A DNA stretch of 64,000 bases, from positions 646,638 through 710,637 of the forward strand of contig NZ_FCOA02000001.1 of assembly GCF_001544875.2 (NCBI RefSeq), written 5' to 3'. The first letter of the stretch is position 1, and each line of letters begins with the position of its first letter. The translations under genes were made by a program, and so were the position numbers. The stretch is from Caballeronia hypogeia. GTDB lineage: Bacteria; Pseudomonadota; Gammaproteobacteria; Burkholderiales; Burkholderiaceae. Shown here one piece after another: positions 52,064 through 62,577 of this stretch. Under the pieces are notes generated by a model. The model was not told the origin of the DNA, ran no database searches, and saw nothing but the letters and a program-made list of their open reading frames with translations.

Positions 52064-52510
52064 TCACGTGCCCGGCAGGCGCCCGTCCGGACCGTAGAAA
52101 CCGGCCTTCGACGGCGCGACCTGCAACGCGGCGAGCGCTTTGCGGTTGTATTCCATGCGCGTGCGGATCAGCACGCCATTGTTGTTGTTGCCTTGCTTCG
52201 CGCGACGAGCGGCGGCGGTGAGCAGGGCCCATTGCTCGGCGAGCGGGCCATCGCCCGCTGCGGCGGCTTCCATGCCGACGAAGCCAGTGGGGAAACCGAG
52301 CGCCGCCAGTTGGGCGTCGCGCTCTTTTTCGAGCGCCGAGATGCGCTCGGTCAGCACGGTCTTGTTCTCGACGATTCCGGGCAGCGCCGGAAGCGGCTGC
52401 GCGGCGATCAGCGCTTTTTCCTCGTCGACGAGGAGGGATTCGAAGGCCTGAACGGCGGCGACTTCTTCAGTGACGGTGGCAAGCAGGGCGTCTTTCATTG
52501 CATCGCTCAT
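52064..52510 (-). CDS. flgN: Flagellar chaperone FlgN
   Basis: A 148-residue, mostly helical protein that keeps the hook-filament junction proteins FlgK and FlgL unfolded and delivers them to the export gate. The N-terminal helix region (LLATVTEEVAAVQAFESLLVDEEKAL) and the coiled segment VLTERISALEKERDAQLAALG match the FlgN family. Position just after flgM on the minus strand confirms the call. Its clients flgK and flgL are not in this window and may lie beyond the right edge. Confidence 0.9.
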   Translation of the reverse strand: MSDAMKDALLATVTEEVAAVQAFESLLVDEEKALIAAQPLPALPGIVENKTVLTERISALEKERDAQLAALGFPTGFVGMEAAAAGDGPLAEQWALLTAAARRAKQGNNNNGVLIRTRMEYNRKALAALQVAPSKAGFYGPDGRLPGT

Positions 52511-52604
52511 AAAGCAGAAGCGGTTTCAAAAAGCCGCCGTGCGATGAACGCCGCTGCGCCGCCCGCGCGCCTGCTTTCTGAGCGGCGCGGCCGGATCACT
52601 GCGT

Positions 52605-52940
52605 TCAGCCGCCGGTCGGCGGGGTTCTCGTTTGCAGCAGGTCGCGGGCGGTGTTCAGAATGCCGTCGGCGATCTTGCTGGTGTCCATCTTCAGGCTGCC
52701 GTCGCGAATCGCCGCCTTGATCGAATCGACTTTCGCCGTGTCGATGTCCGAGCCATTCGATGCGCGCAGGTCGCTCGACAACGACGACAGGTTCACCGTC
52801 GAGTTCTGCGCCGGGCTCGCGCCCGATTGCTGGGTCGTGCTCGCGGCCGCCTTGGCGTCGCTTTGCGACGCGCGCGGCAGGTTGTCTTGAAGGCTTGCCA
52901 GAGTGGTGTTGCTATTCGATTCGATCTTCACGATGTCCAT
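52605..52940 (-). CDS. flgM: Antisigma-28 factor FlgM
   Basis: A 111-residue FlgM that binds FliA until the hook is finished and FlgM is exported. The N-terminal two thirds are Ser/Ala/Asn-rich and probably disordered, as needed for secretion. The C-terminal sigma-binding region has DTAKVDSIKAAIRDGSLKMD and KIADGILNTARDLL, the family core. A sigma28-type promoter lies just upstream, so FliA probably drives its own inhibitor. It lies 94 bp before flgN and 172 bp after flgA. Confidence 0.94.
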   Translation of the reverse strand: MDIVKIESNSNTTLASLQDNLPRASQSDAKAAASTTQQSGASPAQNSTVNLSSLSSDLRASNGSDIDTAKVDSIKAAIRDGSLKMDTSKIADGILNTARDLLQTRTPPTGG

Positions 52941-52960
52941 TCCCGAACGTGTTGAGTCCT

Positions 52961-52988
52961 TTAACGGCGACGGGTGTTGAAAACTTTA
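52961..52988 (-). promoter_or_regulatory. Sigma28-type promoter of flgM
   Basis: On the minus strand TAAAGTTT (52988-52981) and GCCGTTAA (52968-52961) match the FliA consensus TAAAGTTT-N11-GCCGATAA at 15 of 16 positions, with a 12-base rather than 11-base spacer. It ends 20 bp upstream of the flgM ATG. Confidence 0.75.
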
Positions 52989-53112
52989 CCCTGCCGATGG
53001 ACCGCCAACTGTCGCTCGCCGTGCTCATCGCGCTAAAAGCCTTATCTGGCGGGCTTCGAGCACATTTGCAACAAAATGAAACAAACGTGGGGGGGCGAAC
53101 AAATCGCTGTTT

Positions 53113-54456
<1,344 letters not shown>

Positions 54457-54724
54457 CCCATCTCTCCCTCACGCCGCCTATCTGACACGCGACGTCTCCA
54501 GATTCAAAAGCGCCGTGGACTGCGCGGCGACTGCATCGGCCGAAGCTTGCGGAAAAAACGCCCGCCATCGGCCACAAAAACGAATTCTAGTGAGTGCCCG
54601 CCGCGCGGAAGCGTCGAATAGAGGCCCCGTTTCCCGGTTATTCGTCGGATTAGTTCTTGCCCGGCGCTCCTAAGATGCGTGTCATGCAAAAAGGCCTCGG
54701 CGTTGCCCGACAGGAGAAACCGGA

Positions 54725-55204
54725 ATGCTAGACAGACTCGACAAGGAATTCGCCTTTGGCCGTGAAGCGCTCGATGTGCGCGCTTACCGGCAGGAATTGC
54801 TGTCGTCGAATATCGCCAACGCCGACACACCCGGCTACAAAGCGCGCGACGTCGACTTCTCGAGCGCGCTCGCGGGCGCGCTCAAGCAGGGCGGCGGCGC
54901 CACGAACAACACGACGCTCAAGATGGCGCAGCCCGTCAGCGTGAGCACGAGCGGCGGCATGGCCGTGACCGCGAAAGGCCACATGAGCGGCACTTCGACC
55001 TTGAGTGCATCGGGCGGTTCGAGCGACGACTACGGCAAGCTCGCCTACCGCGTGCCGAGCCAGCCTTCGCTCGACGGCAACACGGTCGATCTCGACGCCG
55101 AGCGCGTGCAGTTCGCGGACAACGCGCTGCACTTCGAAGCGGGCATGACCGTGCTGTCGTCGCAGATCAAATCGATGCTCTCGGCGATCACGTCGAACAG
55201 TTGA
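54725..55204 (+). CDS. flgB: Flagellar proximal rod protein FlgB
   Basis: A 159-residue rod subunit. The N-terminal [41 protein letters not shown] contains the axial-protein motif [16 protein letters not shown], and the C-terminal helix ends [26 protein letters not shown] Ser/Gly/Thr-rich, poorly conserved middle makes it slightly longer than E. coli FlgB (138). The ATG follows GAGAAACC with a GGAG nearby. It is first of flgBCDEFGHIJ, divergent from flgA over a 268-bp spacer in which I could not identify a convincing promoter. Confidence 0.96.
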   Translation: MLDRLDKEFAFGREALDVRAYRQELLSSNIANADTPGYKARDVDFSSALAGALKQGGGATNNTTLKMAQPVSVSTSGGMAVTAKGHMSGTSTLSASGGSSDDYGKLAYRVPSQPSLDGNTVDLDAERVQFADNALHFEAGMTVLSSQIKSMLSAITSNS

Positions 55205-55223
55205 ACGAGGCCAAAGAGAAACC

Positions 55224-55649
55224 ATGCCTTCCCTGATGAACATCTTCAACGTCGCCGGCTCGGCGATGTCGGCCCAGGCGCAGCGCCTGAACGTCACCGC
55301 GTCGAACCTGGCCAACGCGGACAGCACGACCGGCCCGGACGGCCAGCCGTACAAGGCCAAGCAGGTCGTGTTCGCGGTCGACCCGCTCGGCGGCGCGCGC
55401 ACCGCGTCGGGCCAGCAGGTCGGCGGCGTGCAGGTGACCGGAGTCGTCGACGATCCGAGCCCGATGAAAACCAGCTACGACCCGAGCAATCCCGCGGCCA
55501 ACGCGGACGGCTACGTCACCATGCCGAACGTCGATCCCGTGCAGGAGATGGTCAACATGATTTCCGCGTCGCGTTCCTATCAGGCGAACGTCGAAACGCT
55601 CAATACCGCCAAGCAGCTGATGCTCAAGACCCTGACCATCGGCACCTGA
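55224..55649 (+). CDS. flgC: Flagellar proximal rod protein FlgC
   Basis: A 141-residue rod subunit. It begins [32 protein letters not shown], with the axial N-terminal motif, has the conserved YKAKQVVF, and ends [35 protein letters not shown], the C-terminal helix shared by rod and hook proteins. It follows flgB by 19 bp and lies in the rod-hook operon. It assembles on FlgB above the FliE/MS ring. Confidence 0.97.
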   Translation: MPSLMNIFNVAGSAMSAQAQRLNVTASNLANADSTTGPDGQPYKAKQVVFAVDPLGGARTASGQQVGGVQVTGVVDDPSPMKTSYDPSNPAANADGYVTMPNVDPVQEMVNMISASRSYQANVETLNTAKQLMLKTLTIGT

Positions 55650-55671
55650 TAGAGACTTCAAGGAACACAAC

Positions 55672-56400
55672 GTGAGCTCCTCCAGCACAACCATCGGCAG
55701 CAACGGCACGACCGTCTCGCAGACGCTGCTCGACACCATGAACGGCGCGTCGTCGAGTTCGTCGACGTCTTCGTCGAGCTCCGCGACCGGCACGCAGTCG
55801 GCGTCGGATCTGCAGAACACCTTTCTCACGCTGCTCGTCACGCAGTTGAAGAACCAGGACCCGACCAATCCCGCCGACAGCTCGCAGATGACCTCGCAGC
55901 TCGCGCAGATCAACACGGTGACGGGCATCGGCCAGTTGAACACCTCGCTGTCCTCGCTCGCGACGCAGCTTTCCGCCGGCCAGCAGACGCAGGCCGCGCT
56001 GTTGATTGGCTCGAACGTGCTCGCGGCGGGCAGCAACGTGACGGTGTCGAGCGGCGCGTCGTCGAGCTTCGGCGTGCAGCTCGCGAACGATGTCAGCGAC
56101 CTGCAGATCGTCGTGAAGAACTCGTCGGGCCAGATCGTCAACACGCTCGATCTCGGCGCGCAAGGCGCGGGCGTCGTGCCGGTCACGGGCTGGACGCCGG
56201 TCGATTCGAAGGGCAACACGCTCGCCGACGGCAGCTACACGATCACCGCGCAGGGCACGATCAACGGCCAGCAGGCGACGGCCACGACGCTCGCGGCCTC
56301 GCAGGTGCAGAGCGTCGTGCAGATGTCCGGCGGCGCGCCGGGCCTCAAGCTCTCGAACGGTTCCACGGTTGCGCTGTCGAGCGTCGCCTCGATCCTTTAA
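55672..56400 (+). CDS. flgD: Flagellar hook cap protein FlgD
   Basis: A 242-residue hook scaffolding protein that caps the growing hook and is absent from the finished organelle. The N-terminus is Ser/Thr-rich, followed by the conserved LQNTFLTLLVTQLKNQDPTNPADSSQMTSQLAQI. The FlgD Ig-like and Tudor-like domains include VPVTGWTPVDSKGNTLADGSYTI. The GTG start has AGGAA nine bases upstream. It follows flgC by 22 bp. Confidence 0.95.
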   Translation: MSSSSTTIGSNGTTVSQTLLDTMNGASSSSSTSSSSSATGTQSASDLQNTFLTLLVTQLKNQDPTNPADSSQMTSQLAQINTVTGIGQLNTSLSSLATQLSAGQQTQAALLIGSNVLAAGSNVTVSSGASSSFGVQLANDVSDLQIVVKNSSGQIVNTLDLGAQGAGVVPVTGWTPVDSKGNTLADGSYTITAQGTINGQQATATTLAASQVQSVVQMSGGAPGLKLSNGSTVALSSVASIL

Positions 56401-56447
56401 GTCAACGTTTTTAGGACGAGCGCGATCTCGTCACGGAGATACATCAC

Positions 56448-57701
56448 ATGAGCTATCAACAAGCACTGAGCGGTCTGGGCGCCGCATCGAGCGACCTGGA
56501 CGTCATCGGCAACAACATCGCGAACGCGAACACGGTCGGTTTCAAGCAGGGCGCGGCGCAGTTCGCCGACATGTACGCCAACTCCATGGCCACGGCCGTC
56601 AGCAACCAGATCGGTATCGGCACGCGTCTGTCCGAAGTGCAGCAGCAGTTCTCGCAAGGCACGATCACGACGACCAACCAGGCGCTCGACGTCGCGATCA
56701 ACGGCAACGGTTTCTATCAGTTGTCGAACAACGGCTCGATCGTCTATTCGCGCAACGGCGTGTTCCATCTCGATGACAGCGGCAAGATCGTCAACTCGTC
56801 GGGCATGCAGCTGATGGGTTACGCGGCCGATTCGAGCGGCGTGGTGAACAGCGCGAGCACGGTGCCGCTGACGGTGCCGACCGCGAACATCTCGCCGACC
56901 GCGACGAAGAAGATCACTGCGCAGTTCAACCTGAACTCGCAGGACGCCGATCAGACGATGACCTTCGATCCGACCAACGGCAACACGTACAACGCGTCGA
57001 CTTCGGTCGACACGTACGACACGCTCGGCGGCACGCAAAAGGTATCCGTCTATTTCCAGAAGACGACGACCGGCCAATGGGAAGCATGGGCGGGCTACGG
57101 CGATCCGGTCACGCAAAAGACCGATCTCGGCTCGATCACGTTCGATTCGAGCGGGACGCTGAACGGCACGACGGCGAACACCACGGCCGGCGTGAGCTCG
57201 TCGGACAAGGGCATTTTCACGTTCACGATCCCGAACGGCGCCGACCCGACCGGCAACACCAAGCAGACGCTGACGCTCGACCTGACCGGCACGACGCAGT
57301 ACGGCGCGAAGAGCGGCATCAACAACCTGCATCAGGACGGCAACAGCACGGGCGAGCTGACCGGCTTCACGGTCGGCACGGACGGCATGCTGACGGGTAA
57401 CTACTCGAACGGCGAGACGAAGGCGCTTGGCCAGATCGCACTGGCGAACTTCAACAACCAGAACGGCCTGCAGAACCTCGGCGGCAACGTGTACGCGCAG
57501 ACCGCGGCTTCGGGTGCGCCCCAGGTGTCGGTGCCCGGCTCGACCAACCACGGCACGCTGCAGGGCGGCGCGGTGGAAAACTCCAACGTCGATCTGACGA
57601 GCGAACTGGTGAATCTGATCACCGCGCAGCGCAACTATCAGGCGAACGCGCAGACGATCAAGACGCAGCAGACCGTCGACCAGACGCTGATCAATCTGTA
57701 A
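56448..57701 (+). CDS. flgE: Flagellar hook protein FlgE
   Basis: The 417-residue main hook subunit. The N-terminal axial motif is LSGLGAASSDLDVIGNNIANANTVGFKQGAAQF, followed by DVAINGNGFYQLSNNGSIVYSRNG. The C-terminus is VENSNVDLTSELVNLITAQRNYQANAQTIKTQQTVDQTLINL, the hook signature. The middle (D1-D2) is Thr/Ser/Gly-rich and variable. Length is close to Salmonella FlgE (403). It follows flgD by 47 bp. Confidence 0.97.
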   Translation: MSYQQALSGLGAASSDLDVIGNNIANANTVGFKQGAAQFADMYANSMATAVSNQIGIGTRLSEVQQQFSQGTITTTNQALDVAINGNGFYQLSNNGSIVYSRNGVFHLDDSGKIVNSSGMQLMGYAADSSGVVNSASTVPLTVPTANISPTATKKITAQFNLNSQDADQTMTFDPTNGNTYNASTSVDTYDTLGGTQKVSVYFQKTTTGQWEAWAGYGDPVTQKTDLGSITFDSSGTLNGTTANTTAGVSSSDKGIFTFTIPNGADPTGNTKQTLTLDLTGTTQYGAKSGINNLHQDGNSTGELTGFTVGTDGMLTGNYSNGETKALGQIALANFNNQNGLQNLGGNVYAQTAASGAPQVSVPGSTNHGTLQGGAVENSNVDLTSELVNLITAQRNYQANAQTIKTQQTVDQTLINL

Positions 57702-57738
57702 GCAACGTCCGCACGCATAGGCTAGAAGGAAGCGATTC

Positions 57739-58491
57739 ATGGACCGTCTGATCTACACCGCGATGACCGGCGCCAGCCAGGCGCTCGAGCAGCAGGCCGT
57801 CGTGGCGAACAACCTCGCGAACACGTCGACCACGGGTTTCAAGGCGCAGCTCGCGGCGTTCCGCCAGGTGCCGATGTCGTTCGAGAACCAGTCCGCCGAT
57901 GGCACGACGCGCACTTTCGTGCTCTCGTCGACGCCGAACGCGGACTACTCGGCAGGCCCGATCCAGCAGACCGGCAATCCGCTCGACGTCGCGGTGCAGG
58001 GCCCGGGCTGGCTGTCGGTGCAGGCGGCTGACGGCAGCGAGGCTTACACGCGCGCGGGCAATCTGCATGTGGATCAGAACGGCCAGCTCGTCACGGCGAA
58101 CAATCTGCCGGTGCTCGGCAACAGCGGTCCGCTGTCGATTCCGCCAGGCGCGGAAGTGACGATCGGAAAGGACGGCACGATCTCCGCGCTGATCCCGGGC
58201 GACCCGCCGACGGCGATCGCGGTCGTCGACCAGTTGAAGCTCGTGAATCCCGATCCGGCGTCGCTCACGCGTGGCGACGACGGCCTGTTCCGCACCGCGA
58301 GCGGCGACCCCGCCGACGCGGACCCGAATGTCGTCGTGGCCGGCGGCGCGCTCGAAGGCAGCAACGTGAACCCGGTCTCCGCGATGGTCTCGATGATCAC
58401 CAACGCCCGGCAATTCCAGATGCAGACCAAGCTGATGGAATCGGCCGACCAGAACGAACAGTCGGCCAACAAGCTGCTCAATTTCTCCTAA
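57739..58491 (+). CDS. flgF: Flagellar proximal rod protein FlgF
   Basis: A 250-residue rod protein. It starts DRLIYTAMTGASQALEQQAVVANNLANTSTTGFKAQL, the FlgF form of the axial motif, and continues with PLDVAVQGPGWLSVQAADGSEAYTRAGNLHVDQNGQLVT. The C-terminus is LEGSNVNPVSAMVSMITNARQFQMQTKLMESADQNEQSANKLL. Located between flgE and flgG as in other operons. Length matches the family. Confidence 0.96.
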   Translation: MDRLIYTAMTGASQALEQQAVVANNLANTSTTGFKAQLAAFRQVPMSFENQSADGTTRTFVLSSTPNADYSAGPIQQTGNPLDVAVQGPGWLSVQAADGSEAYTRAGNLHVDQNGQLVTANNLPVLGNSGPLSIPPGAEVTIGKDGTISALIPGDPPTAIAVVDQLKLVNPDPASLTRGDDGLFRTASGDPADADPNVVVAGGALEGSNVNPVSAMVSMITNARQFQMQTKLMESADQNEQSANKLLNFS

Positions 58492-58527
58492 AGCCGCGCA
58501 CGCGGGCTACATCGGACACGAAAGAAC

Positions 58528-59316
58528 ATGAATCGCTCTCTCTACATCGCCGCGACCGGCATGAATGCGCAGCAAGCGCAAATGGACACGATCTCGAACA
58601 ACCTCGCCAACGTGAGCACGAACGGCTTCAAGGGCTCGCGCGCGGTGTTCGAGGATTTGCTGTATCAGACCACCCGCCAGCCGGGCGCAAACTCGACGCA
58701 GCAAACGGAACTCGCGTCGGGTGTGCAGCTCGGCACCGGCGTGCAGCAGGTCGCAACTGAACGTCTCTACACGCAGGGCAATCTGCAGCAGACCGGCAAT
58801 TCGAAGGACGTCGCGATCAACGGCCAGGGCTTCTTCCAGGTGACGATGCCCGACGGCACGACGGCCTACACCCGCGACGGCTCGTTCCAGACCAACGCGC
58901 AGGGCCAGCTCGTCACGTCGAGCGGCTATCAGCTGAATCCGGCGATCACGATTCCGCAGAACGCGACCTCGATCACCATCGGCTCGGACGGCACGGTGTC
59001 GATCACGCAGCCGAGCAGCACCGCCAGCACGACGGTCGGCGCGATCCAGCTCGCGACCTTCATCAACCCGGCCGGTCTGGAAGCGCGCGGCGAGAACCTG
59101 TTCTCGGAAACGGGCAGCTCGGGCGCGCCGAACGTGTCGCAGCCGGGACTGAACGGCGCGGGTTCGCTGCAACAGGGTTATGTGGAAGCGTCGAACGTGA
59201 ACGTGGTGCAGGAACTGGTCAACATGATCCAGACGCAGCGCGCCTACGAAATCAACAGCAAGGCCGTGACGACGTCCGATCAAATGCTGCAGACGCTCTC
59301 GCAGATGCAGGTTTAA
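58528..59316 (+). CDS. flgG: Flagellar distal rod protein FlgG
   Basis: A 262-residue subunit of the distal rod, which passes through the P and L rings. It begins [40 protein letters not shown] and contains [29 protein letters not shown]. It ends [43 protein letters not shown]. All are standard. It follows flgF by 36 bp. Confidence 0.97.
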   Translation: MNRSLYIAATGMNAQQAQMDTISNNLANVSTNGFKGSRAVFEDLLYQTTRQPGANSTQQTELASGVQLGTGVQQVATERLYTQGNLQQTGNSKDVAINGQGFFQVTMPDGTTAYTRDGSFQTNAQGQLVTSSGYQLNPAITIPQNATSITIGSDGTVSITQPSSTASTTVGAIQLATFINPAGLEARGENLFSETGSSGAPNVSQPGLNGAGSLQQGYVEASNVNVVQELVNMIQTQRAYEINSKAVTTSDQMLQTLSQMQV

Positions 59317-59391
59317 CCCTCTATTCGACGGATAGGAATCGCGATGATGGCGTCACACTAACGCTCATTTCGCTTCAAACGAGTTATCACG

Positions 59392-60087
59392 ATGTCGTCA
59401 CTTCATCTCGCCGCGCGGGTTTCGCGCCTCGCTTCGGTTGCTGCGCTCGGTGCGGCGCTCGTCGCATGCGGTCTCGTGCCGAAAGAGCCGATCGTCCAGC
59501 AGCCGATGACCGCGCGTCCGCCGCAACCGCCGGTCGGCACGCGTTCGCCCGGCGCGATCTACAACGCGGGCTATGCCGGACGGCCGCTGTTCGAAGACCA
59601 GCGTCCGCGCAACGTGGGCGACATTCTGACCATCGTGATCTCGGAAAACGTCAACGCGACGAAGTCGTCGGCGGCGAACACGAATCGCGGCGGCAACGCC
59701 TCGTTCGCGGTGCCGACGACGCCGGGCATCTTCGGCGGCCTGTTCAACAACACGAACCTGTCGGCGACCGGCGCCAACAAGTTCACCGCGGCGGGCGGCG
59801 CGAGCGCGGCCAACACGTTCAGCGGCACGCTGACCGTGACCGTCACGGAAGTGATGTCCAACGGCAACCTGATGGTGAGCGGCGAGAAGCAGATGCTCAT
59901 CAACCAGGGCAACGAATTCGTGCGCTTCTCGGGCGTCGTCAATCCGACCACCATCTCGGGCAGCAACACCGTGTTCTCCACGCAAGTCGCCGACGCGAAG
60001 ATCGAATACTCGGCGAAGGGTTATATCGACGAAGCGGAAAACATGGGCTGGCTCCAACGCTTCTTCCTCAACGTCGCGCCGTTCTGA
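59392..60087 (+). CDS. flgH: Flagellar L-ring lipoprotein FlgH
   Basis: A 231-residue outer-membrane lipoprotein that forms the L ring. The signal peptide ends in a lipobox (ALVACG, Cys near residue 27). The mature part has GRPLFEDQRPRNVGDILTIVISENVNATKSS, the family motif, and ends AKIEYSAKGYIDEAENMGWLQRFFLNVAPF, the conserved L-ring C-terminus. It follows flgG by 75 bp, the widest gap in the operon, and precedes flgI by 6 bp. Confidence 0.96.
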   Translation: MSSLHLAARVSRLASVAALGAALVACGLVPKEPIVQQPMTARPPQPPVGTRSPGAIYNAGYAGRPLFEDQRPRNVGDILTIVISENVNATKSSAANTNRGGNASFAVPTTPGIFGGLFNNTNLSATGANKFTAAGGASAANTFSGTLTVTVTEVMSNGNLMVSGEKQMLINQGNEFVRFSGVVNPTTISGSNTVFSTQVADAKIEYSAKGYIDEAENMGWLQRFFLNVAPF

Positions 60088-60093
60088 CCGATC

Positions 60094-61221
60094 ATGAATC
60101 CGCTTCTCCGTTTCGTTTCGTTCTCGCTCGCCGCTGCGCTCGTCGCAATTGGTTCCGCGCATCAGGCGCACGCCGAGCGCCTCAAGGACCTCGTGTCGTT
60201 CCAGGGCGTGCGTGACAATCCGCTGATCGGCTATGGCCTCGTCGTCGGTCTCGACGGCACCGGCGACCAGACGATGCAGACGCCGTTCACCACGCAGTCG
60301 CTCACCAACATGCTCGGCAATCTCGGCATCACGGTGAACTCGGCGACCACGCAGAACATGCAGTTGAAGAACGTCGCCGCCGTGATGGTGACCGCGACGC
60401 TGCCGCCGTTCGCGCGTCCGGGCGAAGCGATCGACGTGACGGTTTCGTCGCTCGGTAACGCGAAGAGCCTGCGCGGCGGCACGCTGCTGATGTCGCCGCT
60501 GAAGGGCGCCGACGGTCAGGTGTATGCGATGGCGCAGGGCAATCTCGTCGTCGGCGGCGCGGGCGCGAGTGCGAACGGCAGCAAGGTGCAGGTCAATCAG
60601 CTCGCGGTCGGCCGCATTTCGGCGGGCGCGATCGTCGAGCGCGCGGTGCCTTCGGCGCTGCAGCAGCAGGGCGGCGTGATGCAGATGGAACTGCGCGAGA
60701 TGGATTTCGACACGACGCAGCGCATCGTCGCGGCAGTGAACAACCAGTTCGGCATGGGCACGGCGCTCGCGCTCGACGGCCGCACGATCCAGTTGCGCGC
60801 GCCGCAGGACCCAAGCCAGCAGGTGTCGTTCATGGCGGAGCTGCAGAACATCGACGTTCGTCCGGCGCAGGCCGCCGCGAAGGTGATCCTCAACGCGCGC
60901 ACCGGTTCGATCGTGATGAATCAGATGGTCACGTTGCAGAACTGCGCCGTGGCGCACGGCAATCTGTCGGTGGTCATCAACACGAAGACGGCGGTGAGCC
61001 AGCCGGGTCCGTTCTCGAACGGCCAGACGGTCGCGGCGAAGGAGTCGTCGATTCAGCTCAAGCAGGACAGCGGCGCGCTCAAGATGCTCAACGCGGGCGC
61101 GAATCTGGCGGATGTCGTGAAGGCGCTCAACGCGCTCGGCGCGACGCCGGCGGATCTCATCTCGATCCTTCAGTCGATGAAGGCCGCCGGCGCGCTGCGC
61201 GCCGACCTCGAAATCATCTAA
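60094..61221 (+). CDS. flgI: Flagellar P-ring protein FlgI
   Basis: A 375-residue periplasmic protein that forms the P ring in peptidoglycan. The signal peptide ([20 protein letters not shown]) is followed by [33 protein letters not shown], an almost invariant start of mature FlgI. Other blocks include [41 protein letters not shown] and a C-terminal [30 protein letters not shown]. FlgA, encoded nearby on the minus strand, is its chaperone. It is 6 bp downstream of flgH. Confidence 0.97.
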   Translation: MNPLLRFVSFSLAAALVAIGSAHQAHAERLKDLVSFQGVRDNPLIGYGLVVGLDGTGDQTMQTPFTTQSLTNMLGNLGITVNSATTQNMQLKNVAAVMVTATLPPFARPGEAIDVTVSSLGNAKSLRGGTLLMSPLKGADGQVYAMAQGNLVVGGAGASANGSKVQVNQLAVGRISAGAIVERAVPSALQQQGGVMQMELREMDFDTTQRIVAAVNNQFGMGTALALDGRTIQLRAPQDPSQQVSFMAELQNIDVRPAQAAAKVILNARTGSIVMNQMVTLQNCAVAHGNLSVVINTKTAVSQPGPFSNGQTVAAKESSIQLKQDSGALKMLNAGANLADVVKALNALGATPADLISILQSMKAAGALRADLEII

Positions 61222-61234
61222 GGGACGAAGGCTC

Positions 61235-62284
61235 ATGAACTCGAACACGACCGGCATCGCCAGCGCCGCGCTGGCATCGACCGATACGACGAGCGGCTTG
61301 TCGAACCTGTCGAACCGTTTCGCGCTCGATACACAGGGCTTCGACGCATTGCGCGCGCAGGCCGGCGCGAATCCGCAGCAAGGTTTGAAGGAAGCGGCCA
61401 AGCAGTTCGACGCCGTCTTCACGCAGATGATGTTGAAGAGCATGCGCGACGCGACGCCGTCGGACAGCCCGTTCGAATCGAACGATACGAAGTCGTTCAC
61501 GGCGATGCTCGATCAGCAGTTGTCGCAGCAGATGTCGTCGAAGGGCATTGGCGTCGCGGACATGATGCTCAAGCAGCTGATGCGCAACTCGGGCGCGCAG
61601 ACCGGCTCGAACGCGGCAGGCGGTTCGGGCGCGATGAACGCGATGCAGGCGCTCGGCGGCATGTCGGGGGGCGGCGGCGATATCGACGGCAACGCGGGCA
61701 ACCTCGCCGCGATGAACGCGATGGCGAAAGCCTACGCGGCGGCTCAGGCGAACAAGAGCCAGGCGACGCTCGCGGGCAGGGGTTATTCGGCGGCGGATTC
61801 GCTGGAGCCGCCGGCGCGCGGCAACGGCTCGGACAAGGTCAACGCATTCGTCGACAAGCTCGCGGTGCCGGCGCAGGCCGCGAGCGCGGCGACGGGCATT
61901 CCGGCGCGTTTCATCATCGGTCAGGCGGCGCTGGAATCGGGCTGGGGCAAGCGCGAGATCAAGAACGCGAATGGCACGTCGAGCCACAACATTTTCGGCG
62001 TGAAAGCGACGAAGGACTGGACCGGCAAGACGGTGAATTCCGTCACCACGGAATACGTGAACGGCCAGCCGCAGAAGGTCGTGGAGAAATTCCGCGCTTA
62101 CGATTCGTACGAGGACGCGCTCACCGATTACGCGAGCGTCATCAAGAACAATCCGCGCTATGCGCCGGTGATCCAGGCTTCGCGCGACGTCGCGGGCTTC
62201 GCGCACGGCATGCAGAAGGCGGGCTACGCGACCGACCCGCAATACGCGAAGAAGCTGATTTCGATCATGCGCCAGATCGTCTGA
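61235..62284 (+). CDS. flgJ: Flagellar rod-cap and peptidoglycan hydrolase FlgJ
   Basis: A 349-residue two-domain protein. The N-terminal rod-cap domain has EAAKQFDAVFTQMMLKSMRDATP and KGIGVADMMLKQLM. After a Gly/Ala/Asn-rich linker, the C-terminal glucosaminidase domain carries IPARFIIGQAALESGWGKREI with catalytic Glu234, then NIFGVKATKDWTGK and FRAYDSYEDALTDYASVIK. It opens peptidoglycan for the rod while capping it. It follows flgI by 13 bp and is the last operon gene seen; flgK and flgL are not next to it here. Confidence 0.96.
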   Translation: MNSNTTGIASAALASTDTTSGLSNLSNRFALDTQGFDALRAQAGANPQQGLKEAAKQFDAVFTQMMLKSMRDATPSDSPFESNDTKSFTAMLDQQLSQQMSSKGIGVADMMLKQLMRNSGAQTGSNAAGGSGAMNAMQALGGMSGGGGDIDGNAGNLAAMNAMAKAYAAAQANKSQATLAGRGYSAADSLEPPARGNGSDKVNAFVDKLAVPAQAASAATGIPARFIIGQAALESGWGKREIKNANGTSSHNIFGVKATKDWTGKTVNSVTTEYVNGQPQKVVEKFRAYDSYEDALTDYASVIKNNPRYAPVIQASRDVAGFAHGMQKAGYATDPQYAKKLISIMRQIV

Positions 62285-62452
62285 CGACGAGGCGCATCGT
62301 ATTCGCCGGATGATTGCGGCCGCGTTCTTGCTGAAGAGCCGGTCGCACGCGCGTTTTCGCGACGCGCAAAATGCGATTGATCGGACTTTTGACGGCAAAC
62401 GTTTTACGTGCATGGGGACGGCGCACCACATACATTTTTCGCCGGGCGACCC

Positions 62453-62479
62453 TAAACTTTTAAAGTGGTATGCCGCTAA
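62453..62479 (+). promoter_or_regulatory. Sigma28-type promoter of ycgR
   Basis: TAAACTTT (62453-62460), an exact 11-bp spacer, then GCCGCTAA (62472-62479): 14 of 16 positions match the FliA consensus TAAAGTTT-N11-GCCGATAA. It is 98 bp upstream of the ycgR ATG. Confidence 0.78.
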
Positions 62480-62577
62480 CCTGAATAATCGAAGTGCCGG
62501 ATCAATATCGATCCGGATCGACGCACGATGTTCGGGGATTTGAACGGCGTGCGAGCACATTGAACACGGCTAGCACC

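Noticed and set aside
54457..54724. FlhDC binding site or sigma54 promoter between flgA and flgB
   Set aside because: I could not find a convincing FlhDC inverted repeat or a GG-N10-GC sigma54 motif at suitable spacing, so nothing was annotated.
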